Source of the DNA: Intestinibacter bartlettii
Lineage (GTDB): Bacteria > Bacillota > Clostridia > Peptostreptococcales > Peptostreptococcaceae
Length of the DNA stretch: 64,000 nt
NCBI RefSeq assembly: GCF_018917435.1
Contig: NZ_JAHLOQ010000002.1
Coordinates: 62,001 to 126,000, forward strand
Direction of reading: 5' to 3'
This document shows positions 33,076 to 42,131 of the stretch, piece by piece (the first letter of the stretch is position 1; every line of letters starts with the position of its first letter). Under the pieces are notes generated by a model, which worked only from the letters and a program-made list of their open reading frames with translations, was not told the DNA's origin and did not search any database. The position numbers and the translations under genes were made by a program.

Positions 33076-33103
33076 AAAGAGGGGGCTTCGCTCCCCCCTC
33101 TTT
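33076..33103. terminator. GC-rich stem-loop, probable terminator beyond adhE
   Basis: AAAGAGGGGG (33076-33085) pairs with CCCCCTCTTT (33094-33103). It is the only GC-rich element in a long AT-rich stretch. It lies 260 bases downstream of the adhE stop, a distance unusual for a terminator, and short T-tracts follow on either strand. Confidence 0.6.
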
Positions 33104-33365
33104 CGGTATATAAATCTGTTTTTTAATACATGGTATTTTTAAACTTTTTTTAAATTAAACTATTTTTTCTAAACTAAACTATTTTTATGGTTTTTATCTT
33201 TTTTGTTTCTATTTTTATATATTGTTATGAATTTTATGATTTTATCTATTTTTGTTGTATGTGTTTTTATTTCCGATATAGTTCTTTTGTACCCCCCAGA
33301 TAATCCAGAACTAATACCTATTCTTGCCTTTTGTTTTTTATATTACTTTTATTTATAAATTTGTT
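33104..33365. other. AT-rich region downstream of adhE, no gene found
   Basis: 262 bases. A minus-strand frame without a start codon runs through part of it, but nothing supports translation. No hairpin apart from the one at 33076-33103 was seen. Confidence 0.4.
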
Positions 33366-36089
33366 CTATCTAACTCCTGCTTTAACTTTTTCAGCTTTAG
33401 CTTTTATTTTTTCTTTTATTTCTGATTTATGTTCAACTTCTACTACTTTTGGTTCTTCCCCTTTTTGAACTTCAGTAGCATTCATCGCATCATATTCAGC
33501 ATCTCCATAGTAAGCTCTTAAGTACATTTCTCTTATTTCTGAGAATAATGGATATCTTGGGTTGGCACCAGTACATTGATCGTCAAATGCCGCCTCAACC
33601 ATTTCGTCTAATGTATCTAAGAATGCTTGCTCATCTACACCAAATTCTCTTATTGTATTTGGTATTCCTACTGCTTCTTTTAATTCATTGATTTTTTGTT
33701 GTAATTGTTCAAATTTTTCTTCGTCTGTTCCTGTGCATCCAACAAATGTAGCTACTTCAGCATATCTAGCTAACATATTTGGATAAGCGTATTGTGGGAA
33801 AGTACCCATTTTTCTTGGAGCAGAGTTTACATTGAACTCTAATACTTTGTTTATTAATAGTGCATTTGCAACACCATGTGGTATGTGATGGTAAGCACCT
33901 AATTTATGAGCTAATGAGTGGCAAACACCTAAGAATGCATTTGCAAACGCCATACCAGCCATTGTTGATGCATGAGCCATTTTTTCTCTAGCTATTGGGT
34001 CTTTTGCTCCATTTTTATAAGCTCTTGGTAAATATTCAAATATTGATTTAGTTGCTTGTAATGCTAAACCATCAGTAAACTCAGTTTGTAACATTGCAGC
34101 ATATGCTTCTAATGCATGTGTTAGAGCATCTATTCCTGATGCTGATGTTAAGCTTTTTGGTTGGTGCATCATCATGTCAGCATCAACTATTGCTATTGTT
34201 GGCATTAGTTCGTAGTCTGCAAGTGGATATTTTTGTCCAGTTTTTTCGTCAGTTATAACAGCGAATGGTGTTACTTCTGAACCTGTTCCTGAAGAAGTTG
34301 GTATTGCTACGAATTTAGCTTTTTTACCCATTTGTGGGAATTGATAAACTCTTTTTCTTATATCCATAAATCTCATTGCTAAATCTAAGAAGTTGCATTC
34401 TGGATGTTCATACATAACCCACATGATTTTAGCAGCATCCATTGCTGAACCTCCACCAACTGCTATTACTACATCTGGATTAAATAATCTCATTTGTTCT
34501 GCACCTTTTTTAGCGCATGCAAGTGTTGGATCTGGTTCAACTTCAGCAAATGTAGCATGTTGTATTCCCATAGCATCAAGTTGATCTGTTACTGGTTTAG
34601 TGTATCCATTTTCATATAAGAATGAGTCAGTTACTATAAATGCTTTTTTGAAGTCATAGTATTCTGGTCCTAATTCTTTGATTGCTACCCCTAAGCAACC
34701 TTTTTTGATAAATGTTTTAGCAGGTGTTCTAAACCAAAGCATGTTTTCCCTTCTTTCTGCTACAGTTTTTATGTTTATTAATTGAAGTGGTCCAACTTGT
34801 CCTGAGAATGAGTTATTACCCCAAGAACCACAACCTAATGTTAATGATGGTGATAATTTAAAGTTGTATATGTCCCCTATACCACCTTGAGCTGATGGTG
34901 TATTAACTAATATTCTACAAGCTTTCATTCTGCTTTCAAATTCTGCTAATTTTTCTTGGTTATTTACTACATCTATATATACACCTGCAGTATGTCCTAT
35001 TCCTCCACCTTGTACTAAAGCATCTGCTTTATCTACTGCATCATCAAAATCTTCTGCTTTATACATTGATAATAATGGGAATAGTTTTTCGTGAGCTAGT
35101 GGTTCAGATATATCTGTTGAAGTAGCTTCACCTATTATTAATTTTGTATCAGCTGGTACTTCAAATCCTGCTTCTTGAGCTATTTCTATAGCTGGTCTAC
35201 CAACTAATTTAGCGTTCATTGAGCCATTTGCTCCAAGAACTATTTTCTTTAATTTTACTAATTCTTCCCCTTCAGCTATATAAGCTTTTCTTGCTCTGAA
35301 TTCTTTTTTAACTTCTTCATATATAGAAGCATCTACTATTACTGATTGTTCAGAAGCACATATTGTTCCGTTGTCGAAAGTTTTTGAGTGTATTACTGAA
35401 GATACAGCAACTTTTATATCGCAAGATTCATCAAATATTATTGGAGTGTTTCCTGATCCAACTCCTAATGCAGGTTTTCCTGAAGAATAAGCTGCTTTAA
35501 CCATTCCTGGTCCACCAGTTGCTAATACTGTGTCACATTCTCTCATTACTTCACCTGATAATTCAACAGATGGTTCATCTATCCAGCCTATGATTCCTTC
35601 TGGAGCTCCAGCTTTAACTGCTGCCTCTAAGCATAGTTTTGCTGCTGCTATTGTAGATTTTTTAGCTCTTGGATGTGGTGAAAACACGATTCCATTTCTA
35701 GATTTTAATGCTATTAAACATTTAAATATAGCAGTTGAAGTTGGGTTTGTTGTTGGTATTATACCAGCTAAAACTCCTATTGGTTCTGCTATTTTTGTTA
35801 TTCCGAACGCATCATCTTTTTCTATAACTCCGCAAGTTTTAACATCTTTGTATGCATTATATATATATTCTGATGCATAGTGATTTTTTATTACTTTATC
35901 TTCTGCTACCCCTATTCCAGTTTCTTCTACAGCCATTTTTGCAAGTGGTATTCTCGCTTGATTTGCTGCCATTGACACTTGGAAGAAGATTTCATCTACT
36001 TGCTCTTGAGTGAATTTTGCAAATTCTGCTTGTGCTGCTCTTACTTGAGCCATCTTCCTTTGTAAAGTTTCTACACTGTTTACTATCAT
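33366..36089 (-). CDS. adhE: AdhE: bifunctional acetaldehyde/alcohol dehydrogenase
   Basis: A 907-residue fusion enzyme reducing acetyl-CoA to acetaldehyde and then ethanol, a main NADH sink in fermenting Clostridia. Residues ~1-440 are a CoA-acylating aldehyde dehydrogenase with catalytic Cys in FDNGTICASEQSV near 246 and GIIPTTNPTSTAIFKCL. Residues ~455-870 are an iron-dependent alcohol dehydrogenase with VVIAVGGGSAMDAAKIMWVM, AIPTSSGTGSEVTPFAVITD and metal-binding CHSLAHKLGAYHHIPHG. The product forms spirosomes in relatives. The C-terminus has an extra charged Lys/Glu tail of about 30 residues beyond the usual end (~870). It stands alone behind a strong promoter and a folded leader. Confidence 0.96.
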   Translation of the reverse strand: MIVNSVETLQRKMAQVRAAQAEFAKFTQEQVDEIFFQVSMAANQARIPLAKMAVEETGIGVAEDKVIKNHYASEYIYNAYKDVKTCGVIEKDDAFGITKIAEPIGVLAGIIPTTNPTSTAIFKCLIALKSRNGIVFSPHPRAKKSTIAAAKLCLEAAVKAGAPEGIIGWIDEPSVELSGEVMRECDTVLATGGPGMVKAAYSSGKPALGVGSGNTPIIFDESCDIKVAVSSVIHSKTFDNGTICASEQSVIVDASIYEEVKKEFRARKAYIAEGEELVKLKKIVLGANGSMNAKLVGRPAIEIAQEAGFEVPADTKLIIGEATSTDISEPLAHEKLFPLLSMYKAEDFDDAVDKADALVQGGGIGHTAGVYIDVVNNQEKLAEFESRMKACRILVNTPSAQGGIGDIYNFKLSPSLTLGCGSWGNNSFSGQVGPLQLINIKTVAERRENMLWFRTPAKTFIKKGCLGVAIKELGPEYYDFKKAFIVTDSFLYENGYTKPVTDQLDAMGIQHATFAEVEPDPTLACAKKGAEQMRLFNPDVVIAVGGGSAMDAAKIMWVMYEHPECNFLDLAMRFMDIRKRVYQFPQMGKKAKFVAIPTSSGTGSEVTPFAVITDEKTGQKYPLADYELMPTIAIVDADMMMHQPKSLTSASGIDALTHALEAYAAMLQTEFTDGLALQATKSIFEYLPRAYKNGAKDPIAREKMAHASTMAGMAFANAFLGVCHSLAHKLGAYHHIPHGVANALLINKVLEFNVNSAPRKMGTFPQYAYPNMLARYAEVATFVGCTGTDEEKFEQLQQKINELKEAVGIPNTIREFGVDEQAFLDTLDEMVEAAFDDQCTGANPRYPLFSEIREMYLRAYYGDAEYDAMNATEVQKGEEPKVVEVEHKSEIKEKIKAKAEKVKAGVR

Positions 36090-36153
36090 TCCCTATATCC
36101 CCCTCGATATTTTGTACTCGGTATTATTTTGTAGTTATTATTTAAAGTGATTT

Positions 36154-36220
36154 ATTAGATAGTTATTATCTAATGTAAATTTATTTATCAGATTTATGCC
36201 CCATTAGATTTATAAATCTG
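36154..36220 (-). promoter_or_regulatory. Structured 5' leader of adhE with two hairpins
   Basis: ATTAGATA (36154-36161) pairs with TATCTAAT (36167-36174). CAGATTTAT (36189-36197) pairs with ATAAATCTG (36212-36220). Both lie between the promoter and the adhE start, in a leader of about 190 bases. Confidence 0.5.
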
Positions 36221-36284
36221 TCTGTTACTGTCTAATATTATATCAATAAACTTATTTTTCTTATCTGTTGTTTGACATATTTAT

Positions 36285-36313
36285 ATCATAAACCATTTGG
36301 ATTATATTGTCAA
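36285..36313 (-). promoter_or_regulatory. Promoter of adhE
   Basis: Minus-strand TTGACA (36308-36313), 17-base spacer and TATGAT (36285-36290). Confidence 0.75.
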
Positions 36314-36533
36314 TAAGTTTGTTATTTTTTTATCATAAATTTCCATTTATTTTTTTATTTTTCTATAAAAGCATTGATTTTACACTGTTTTTAATTCTAT
36401 ATAAACTTATATTTTTACCAAAAATCTATAAATTTTAATATATTTTTTTAGATTTCTTGATTTAAAACCGTTTTCCTTGCTTTTTAGATGTTATTTTTTT
36501 ATCAATTCAGTTTTCTAATTGTTCTCTTCATAA

Positions 36534-36573
36534 TTTATAAAATCCCCTACTAAATGTAGAGGATTTTATAAAT
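36534..36573. terminator. Terminator after the M20 amidohydrolase gene
   Basis: TTTATAAAATCC and GGATTTTATAAA form a long stem, extended inward by CTAC/GTAG with one mismatch between. It lies 27 bases beyond the stop of the M20 gene and upstream of the adhE promoter. Confidence 0.75.
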
Positions 36574-36599
36574 AAATATTACTTTTATATTATTTTAAG

Positions 36600-37934
36600 T
36601 TAATCTATATAATTAAATTCATGAGTTGCTACATAATCTTCTAAGAACTTTAAGTACTCTTCTTTTGTAAAGAAAGGTTTAAATTCTTTTATTACATCTT
36701 TAGCTTGTTTTGCATCATCATAAAGAAGATCTATTAAGCTAAGTGCTAACATTTTTGCTGGAAGGATATAAGCCTTCTCTTCATCTCTCATTTTATAATC
36801 TTCTGTATGTAAGCCTCCAGTTATACCATTTGACCAAATATGTAAACATGGCATAATTTGTGATATATCTCCTAAGTCAGTTGAACCAGCTGTTTTATAC
36901 TCCATTATAAAGTTATCATCTGTTAAATTAAGATATTCCATCATATTTTCTTTATAAATATCGCCAAGGTTTCTATCTCCCTTCATAGGTAAATATCCTA
37001 TAGAATCTTTTATTTCTACTTTTCCACCTAAAGCTAATGCTGCTGCTTGAAGAGCACGATTTACTTTTTTGTTAGCATCTATCATTGCATCGATACTAAA
37101 TGCACGAACCATAATTTCCATAGTAACTTTTGAAGGTACTACGTTAACTAAATCTCCCCCATTGCTTATTACCATACTTACTCTTACTTTGTCTTCATCT
37201 TTGAATGTTTCCCTTTGAGCATTGATATTATTCATTGCAAGTTCTGCCATATTTAATGCATTTATACCTTCATGTGGTGCAAATCCAGCATGTGAAGATT
37301 TTCCGATAAATGTAACCATTTTTGTCATAAATCCGTTCGTATCAGTATTGATTATACATTCTTTGCCTTCTTCTAAACCTATCATATGGCATTGTAAAAT
37401 TATATCAGTATCGTCAAAACCATTTCTGTATAAATACTCTTGTTTTCCACCGATATATTTAATTTTATTTTCTTTTTGTAATTGAGCTCTATATTCATAG
37501 TCAACACATTCTTCTGCTGGTATTGCTATAAATTCCATAGAACCATCTAGATGTTTAAATACCCCTGATTTTAATATACCAAATGCAGCCCCTATCATAT
37601 TTGCAATTTGAACGTTATGTCCACAAGCATGTATATTGCCAAGTTCATTTGCGTCTTTATGATCTGCACAAATAACAGAATCTAGTTCCCCTATAATAGC
37701 AACTCTTGGTCCTTGTTTTTCTTCATTTGCAACAATCTTGCACCCTGTATATGCTATTTCTGTTTCTAATCTACCTTCTAAGTTTTCCATTGCTTTTTTT
37801 ACGATTTCTGTAGATTTGAATTCTTTATATCCTAGTTCTGGATTTTTGTATATTTCATTCCCGATGCGTATAATTTCATCTCTATTTTCATCTATTGTCT
37901 TAATACATAATTCTTTTAATTCCCTTTTGTTCAT
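36600..37934 (-). CDS. M20-family amidohydrolase, AbgA/AbgB-like
   Basis: A 444-residue metallopeptidase of the M20D (amidohydrolase) branch. Metal-ligand regions are HACGHNVQIANM near residue 105, PAEECVDYEYRAQL near 140, CHMIGLEEGKECI near 180 and the C-terminal TGGLHTEDYKMRD region near 390. IGELDSVICADHKDANELGN stands where many relatives have GxxDxxP. A dimerisation domain (about 195-310; SSHAGFAPHEGINALNMAEL) is inserted. In this branch the enzymes cleave N-acyl or aminobenzoyl-glutamate compounds and dipeptides. It shares a strand with a second M20 peptidase and an AbgT-type transporter, so uptake and hydrolysis of a peptide or acylated amino acid is likely. The true substrate is unknown. 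Confidence 0.85.
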   Translation of the reverse strand: MNKRELKELCIKTIDENRDEIIRIGNEIYKNPELGYKEFKSTEIVKKAMENLEGRLETEIAYTGCKIVANEEKQGPRVAIIGELDSVICADHKDANELGNIHACGHNVQIANMIGAAFGILKSGVFKHLDGSMEFIAIPAEECVDYEYRAQLQKENKIKYIGGKQEYLYRNGFDDTDIILQCHMIGLEEGKECIINTDTNGFMTKMVTFIGKSSHAGFAPHEGINALNMAELAMNNINAQRETFKDEDKVRVSMVISNGGDLVNVVPSKVTMEIMVRAFSIDAMIDANKKVNRALQAAALALGGKVEIKDSIGYLPMKGDRNLGDIYKENMMEYLNLTDDNFIMEYKTAGSTDLGDISQIMPCLHIWSNGITGGLHTEDYKMRDEEKAYILPAKMLALSLIDLLYDDAKQAKDVIKEFKPFFTKEEYLKFLEDYVATHEFNYID

Positions 37935-37989
37935 GACTTTTCTCCCTATAATATTTTCTGTTTCATATTTTTATTTAATTATATATACT

Positions 37990-39096
37990 TTATATATCCA
38001 TCATATTGCGGACTACTTTTAATGTATCCATCATCTCATCTATTTTTAGATATTCTGTTACTGCATGTGGTTCATACATTCCCATACTTAGTATTGCACT
38101 TTGATATCCTAATGCTGCTAATATATTGGCATCACTTCCACCTCCGATTACAATCGGTTCTGGAGTTATTCCCTCTTTTAACATAGCTTTTTCTGTAAGT
38201 TTATATAAATCACTTTCTAAATCAAGTGAAAATGGTGGGTAACAATTTTCATGTGTAAACTCATATTCTGCACCAAATTTTTCTGCTGCTTCTTTGCAAC
38301 ATTTCTCCATATGTGCTATTTCTTCTTGAAGTCTATCTGCTATATGAGAGCGTATTTCAGCAGTAAAAGTAACTGAGTCTGTAACTATATTAGTAGCTCC
38401 TCCACCTTCTATACGACCTATATTTGAAGTTGTAAGTTCATCAAGTCTACCTATATGCATGTTTGATATAGCATCTGATGCAACGACAATTGCGTTTATT
38501 CCTTTTTCAGGTTCTATACCTGCATGTGCTTTTTTACCCTTAAATGTGCATTTCATCTTTTCCATAGCAGGTGCCTTGTAAGCAACAGCTCCTGGTTTGC
38601 CTAAATAATCAAGCACGATTAAATCTTTACATGGTAAGTTTTCTCCAGTAAATTGTTTTGCACCTAATAAACTCTCTTCTTCAGATACTGTAAATAAGAT
38701 GTATATATCTCTATGTTCACAGTTTGACTCGATTATATCTTCTAAGGCTTCTAAAATTATAGCTATCCCTAATTTATCATCAGCCCCTAAAGTTGTAGTT
38801 CCATCAGTTCTTATTATATTTCCATCTATTATAGGATTAACTCCTCTACATGGACTTACTTGGTCCATATGTGCACAGAAAGTAATTGGGGCTGCTGTAT
38901 TATTTCCTTTTAAATGAGCAACTATATTTCCTGCATTTCCTCCAAATTTGTCTCCAGCATTATCTACTTTTACTTCTAACCCTCTATCTTCTAAGTGTTT
39001 AATTAAATAATCTGCTATTTGTCTTTCTTCTCCAGAAGGACTGTCTATTTTGACTAATTTAATAAAAGTATCTATGATTCTCTCTTGTGATAACAT
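37990..39096 (-). CDS. M20/PepT-like metallopeptidase
   Basis: A 368-residue dizinc peptidase of the PepT/ArgE group. The motif FCAHMDQVSPCRGVNP near residue 75 supplies the first metal His and Asp. TTLGADDKLGIAI near 115 gives the bridging Asp, SEEESLLGAKQF near 140 the catalytic Glu pair, and MGMYEPHAVTEYLKID near the C-terminus the last His. A dimerisation domain spans about 180-290 (KGKKAHAGIEPEKGINAIVV). Relatives are annotated as tripeptidase T or peptidase T-like. It lies between the AbgT transporter and the other M20 gene, with 87 and 55 bases between stop and start, and probably belongs to the same operon. Substrate not determinable. Confidence 0.85.
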   Translation of the reverse strand: MLSQERIIDTFIKLVKIDSPSGEERQIADYLIKHLEDRGLEVKVDNAGDKFGGNAGNIVAHLKGNNTAAPITFCAHMDQVSPCRGVNPIIDGNIIRTDGTTTLGADDKLGIAIILEALEDIIESNCEHRDIYILFTVSEEESLLGAKQFTGENLPCKDLIVLDYLGKPGAVAYKAPAMEKMKCTFKGKKAHAGIEPEKGINAIVVASDAISNMHIGRLDELTTSNIGRIEGGGATNIVTDSVTFTAEIRSHIADRLQEEIAHMEKCCKEAAEKFGAEYEFTHENCYPPFSLDLESDLYKLTEKAMLKEGITPEPIVIGGGSDANILAALGYQSAILSMGMYEPHAVTEYLKIDEMMDTLKVVRNMMDI

Positions 39097-39183
39097 ATTA
39101 TCTCTCCTTATATTTATAAATGATTATATTTAAAGGCATGGAAAAGTTTCATTCCATGCCTGCATAAAATACTTAGTAAATAC

Positions 39184-40743
39184 TTAGTGTAAACTATATG
39201 ATGGTAGTATTCCTGGTCCTAGAGGAATATTAAATACCATAAATAAAACTAATAATAATGTCCATACTATTAAGAATGTTATTGAGTATGGTATCATATT
39301 TGCTATTATTGTTCCCATTCCAGCTTCTTCATCATATTTTCTAGTGAATGCTAGTATTATTGGGAAGTATGGGAATAATGGACTTAATGGGTTTGTTATA
39401 CAGTCACCTATACGATATGCCATTTGTGTTAATGCTGGGTTATATCCCACCATCATAAACATAGGTACAAATATTGGTGCAAGTATTGCCCATTTTGCTG
39501 ATGCACTTCCTATAAATAAGTTTATAAAACATGAAAGAATTATAAATCCTATTAATAAAGCAGGTCCACCTATTCCAGCATTTTCAAGGAATTCCCCACC
39601 TTTAACAGCTATTATTATTCCCAAGTTACTGTTTGTGAATAATTGTAAGAATTGAGAAGCAACAAAGGCTAAGATTATGTATCCACCCATATCACTCATA
39701 GCTTCTCCCATTAATTTTACAACATCTTTATCTGTTTTAATCATTCCAACAGCTTTACCATAAACTAAACCTGGTATAAAGAATGCTAATGCAGTTAAAG
39801 GAACCATACCTTTCATTAAAGGCGCATTACTAGATAATAAAGCTCCAGTTTCTGGATCTGCTAAGAATGGTTTTTCACCTACTACACTTAAAGCTACTAT
39901 TGCAGCTATATATATAAGTAAAGCTATACCAGCTTTTTTAAGACCTGCTGATTCTTCTTTAGTAATATTTTGATCTACGTCTAATTGAGCATTTCCTTCA
40001 TATTTACCGAATCTAGGTGCTATTATTTTTTCAGTTACCCAAGTAGATAATCCTATTAATACGAAAGTTGATGCTATCATGAATATTAAGTTCATTGTTG
40101 CATTAGCATCATAACTAGCATCTAGCATTTGTGCAGCTGGCACAGTAAAACTAGCAGCTAATATATCATTTACACTTATCATTATGTTTGCAGCAAATCC
40201 TAAACAAACTGCTGCATACCCTGAAAATAATCCTATTAATGGGTGTCTCCCCACACCTAAATAAACTAATGCAGCTAATGGTGGGAATAATATTGTCCCC
40301 GCATCAGATGCTATATTTGCTAACATACCGATTGTCATAACTACTAAAGTTACTCTTTCTTTTGGTATTTTAGCAACAGATGCTTTTATTGTTGTAACCA
40401 TAAGACCAGATTTATCACATACACCTGCCCCTATCATAGTTACTAAAACTAGTCCAAGTGGTGCAAATCCTTGGAAGTTACTAACAATGCTTCCTAATAA
40501 ATTTTGAAGTTGTTCAAAACTTAATAAGTTAACTGCCGTTACAGTTTCTCCTGTTCCTGGATGAACTACAGTTACACCTCTTGTTCCAACAAAGTAAGAT
40601 ACTACTAAAATAATTGCACATAAACCTACGAACATTGTTACTGGATCAGGAAGTTTGTTACCTACTGTCTCAATGCTACTTAAAATTTTGTCAGAAAAGC
40701 TTTTCTTTTCAATTTGTTTTTCTACATACTCTTGTTGTTGCAT
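39184..40743 (-). CDS. AbgT-family transporter (p-aminobenzoyl-glutamate type)
   Basis: A 519-residue membrane protein with about 11-13 helices. It has AbgT-family marks: GNKLPDPVTMFVGLCAIILV at the start, the loop GVCDKSGLMVTTIKASVAKI near 120, NIASDAGTILFPPLAALVYL near 150 and SASAKWAILAPIFVPMFMMV near 425 with the nearby NPLSPLFPYFP. E. coli AbgT imports p-aminobenzoyl-glutamate, and relatives such as MtrF export sulfonamides. Here two M20 peptidases follow on the same strand, as AbgA and AbgB do in E. coli, so import of a peptide-like substrate is favoured. The ATG has an AAGGGGGA site. Confidence 0.88.
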   Translation of the reverse strand: MQQQEYVEKQIEKKSFSDKILSSIETVGNKLPDPVTMFVGLCAIILVVSYFVGTRGVTVVHPGTGETVTAVNLLSFEQLQNLLGSIVSNFQGFAPLGLVLVTMIGAGVCDKSGLMVTTIKASVAKIPKERVTLVVMTIGMLANIASDAGTILFPPLAALVYLGVGRHPLIGLFSGYAAVCLGFAANIMISVNDILAASFTVPAAQMLDASYDANATMNLIFMIASTFVLIGLSTWVTEKIIAPRFGKYEGNAQLDVDQNITKEESAGLKKAGIALLIYIAAIVALSVVGEKPFLADPETGALLSSNAPLMKGMVPLTALAFFIPGLVYGKAVGMIKTDKDVVKLMGEAMSDMGGYIILAFVASQFLQLFTNSNLGIIIAVKGGEFLENAGIGGPALLIGFIILSCFINLFIGSASAKWAILAPIFVPMFMMVGYNPALTQMAYRIGDCITNPLSPLFPYFPIILAFTRKYDEEAGMGTIIANMIPYSITFLIVWTLLLVLFMVFNIPLGPGILPSYSLH

Positions 40744-40973
40744 TAAATTTTCCCCCTTTTATAATATTTTTTTAATTTTGGTCATAATTTCCTCTCGACC
40801 TTGTTTTTACATATACTATATTATTTGTCAATAATTGTCAATATTTAACGTAATATTTTCCATTTTAATTTTATTATCTCTTTTTCGACTATTTATTTTA
40901 TACAAATTTCATTATATTTACTTTTAATTAATATTGACTTATAATAAAAATCAAATATATTTAGGAGGTAGAT

Positions 40974-41789
40974 ATGGAATACAAATTAATAGCATTAGAC
41001 ATTGATGGTACTTTATTAAATAGTTCTCATCAAATCACAGACAATGTTAAAGAAGCAATTAAAAAAAGTAAAGAAAAGGGCGTTAAAGTTGTTTTATGTA
41101 CAGGAAGACCTTTAAAAGGTGTTGAAGATTTTCTTGAAGAATTAAATCTTAATGAAGAAGGAGATTATGTTTCTACATTTAATGGTGCTCTTGTTCAAGA
41201 TGCATATACTGGAGAAGCAATCTCTCACTTAACTTTAGACTATAACGATCTTTGTGATTTATACAATCTTAGTTTAGAAGTAGGTTCTAGAAGTCACTTC
41301 TACGACACAAGAACTGTATATACTTTTAATAAGGATGTAAGTGATTATACTATTCTTGAAGCTTACTTAACTGGCGCACATCTAAATGTAACTGAATTAG
41401 ATAAAGTTCCTAAAGATATAGCTATGTCAAAATTTATGATGATAGATCATCCTGAAATATTAGACGAATGTATAAAAAAAATACCAGAAGAATACTACGA
41501 AAAATATACTATCGTTAGAAGTACACCATTTTTCTTAGAAATTTTAAACCGTAATGCAAATAAAGGTGCTGGTATAGGACTTTTATCTAAAAAACTTGGC
41601 ATAAACCAAGATGAAGTTATATGCGTTGGAGATGCTGGTAATGACAAGCATATGATAGAATATGCAGGACTTGGAGTTGCTATGGGAAATGCAACTGATG
41701 AAATAAAAGAAATTGCAAACTACGTGACTAGCACTAATGATGAAGATGGTGTTGCTCGCGTTATCGATAAATTTATATTAGCAAGATAA
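40974..41789 (+). CDS. Cof-type HAD-superfamily phosphatase
   Basis: A 271-residue cytoplasmic HAD hydrolase of the Cof/YidA subgroup. The nucleophile motif LIALDIDGTLLNSSHQI is at the N-terminus, motif II is VLCTGRPLKGVE near residue 40, Lys in the NRNANKGAGIG loop lies near 195, and motif IV is CVGDAGNDKHMIEYAGLGVA near 215. A cap domain occupies about 85-185. These enzymes dephosphorylate sugar phosphates, FMN and similar compounds with low specificity. AGGAGGT lies seven bases before the ATG. It stands alone between the AbgT gene and a strong terminator. Confidence 0.92.
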   Translation: MEYKLIALDIDGTLLNSSHQITDNVKEAIKKSKEKGVKVVLCTGRPLKGVEDFLEELNLNEEGDYVSTFNGALVQDAYTGEAISHLTLDYNDLCDLYNLSLEVGSRSHFYDTRTVYTFNKDVSDYTILEAYLTGAHLNVTELDKVPKDIAMSKFMMIDHPEILDECIKKIPEEYYEKYTIVRSTPFFLEILNRNANKGAGIGLLSKKLGINQDEVICVGDAGNDKHMIEYAGLGVAMGNATDEIKEIANYVTSTNDEDGVARVIDKFILAR

Positions 41790-41792
41790 AAA

Positions 41793-41836
41793 AAAAGACA
41801 GAGTAACTAGGTTTTTACACCTTTACTCTGTCTTTT
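41793..41836. terminator. Strong bidirectional terminator
   Basis: AAAAGACAGAGTAA (41793-41806) pairs perfectly with TTACTCTGTCTTTT (41823-41836). T-tracts exist on both strands, nine T residues on the minus side. It ends the HAD gene and any minus-strand transcript from 41837-42131. Confidence 0.9.
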
Positions 41837-42070
41837 GCTATTTTGTATAGCGACATAGGAGATTCGTATCCGCCCTCTCCTAAGTTTCGTCCGATAGCCT
41901 TTTAATATTTACCACAAGTTTTGAAAACTTTCATTGGTTTTTTATTTACTACATCTAAGTAGCTTCTCGGCTTATCATCATACGAATTAATAATTTAATT
42001 ACATCTTAGGATATTAAATCTACTTTATAATATAGTAGATAATTGATCCCCTTTACTATTTAAAATATAT
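41837..42070 (-). ncRNA. Candidate structured non-coding RNA
   Basis: No reading frame of note is present, yet the segment is rich in pairings and less AT-rich than spacers nearby. On the minus strand there is a hairpin TAGGAGA/TCTCCTA (41876-41882 with 41856-41862), CTAC/GTAG at 41949-41962, a nested hairpin at 41911-41938, ATCTACT/AGTAGAT at 42018-42040, and a distant pairing of CCGA with TCGG (41967-41970 with 41891-41894). A possible promoter (TTGAAT, 16 bases, TAATAT at 42078-42105) stands upstream and a strong terminator downstream. The RNA may instead be the 3' tail of the kinase mRNA. Family not identified; Rfam families of clostridial structured RNAs such as raiA or 6S are possibilities. 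Confidence 0.45.
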
Positions 42071-42131
42071 TTTATATATATTACATATGCATAGATTTTA
42101 TTCAAAAAATTTAATATGTCCTATAAATTTT

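Noticed and set aside
33110-33345. Minus-strand open frame with the phrase ARIGISSGLSGGYKRT downstream of adhE
   Set aside because: No start codon or ribosome site, a stop directly upstream, and base composition like a spacer. It is most likely chance or an old remnant.
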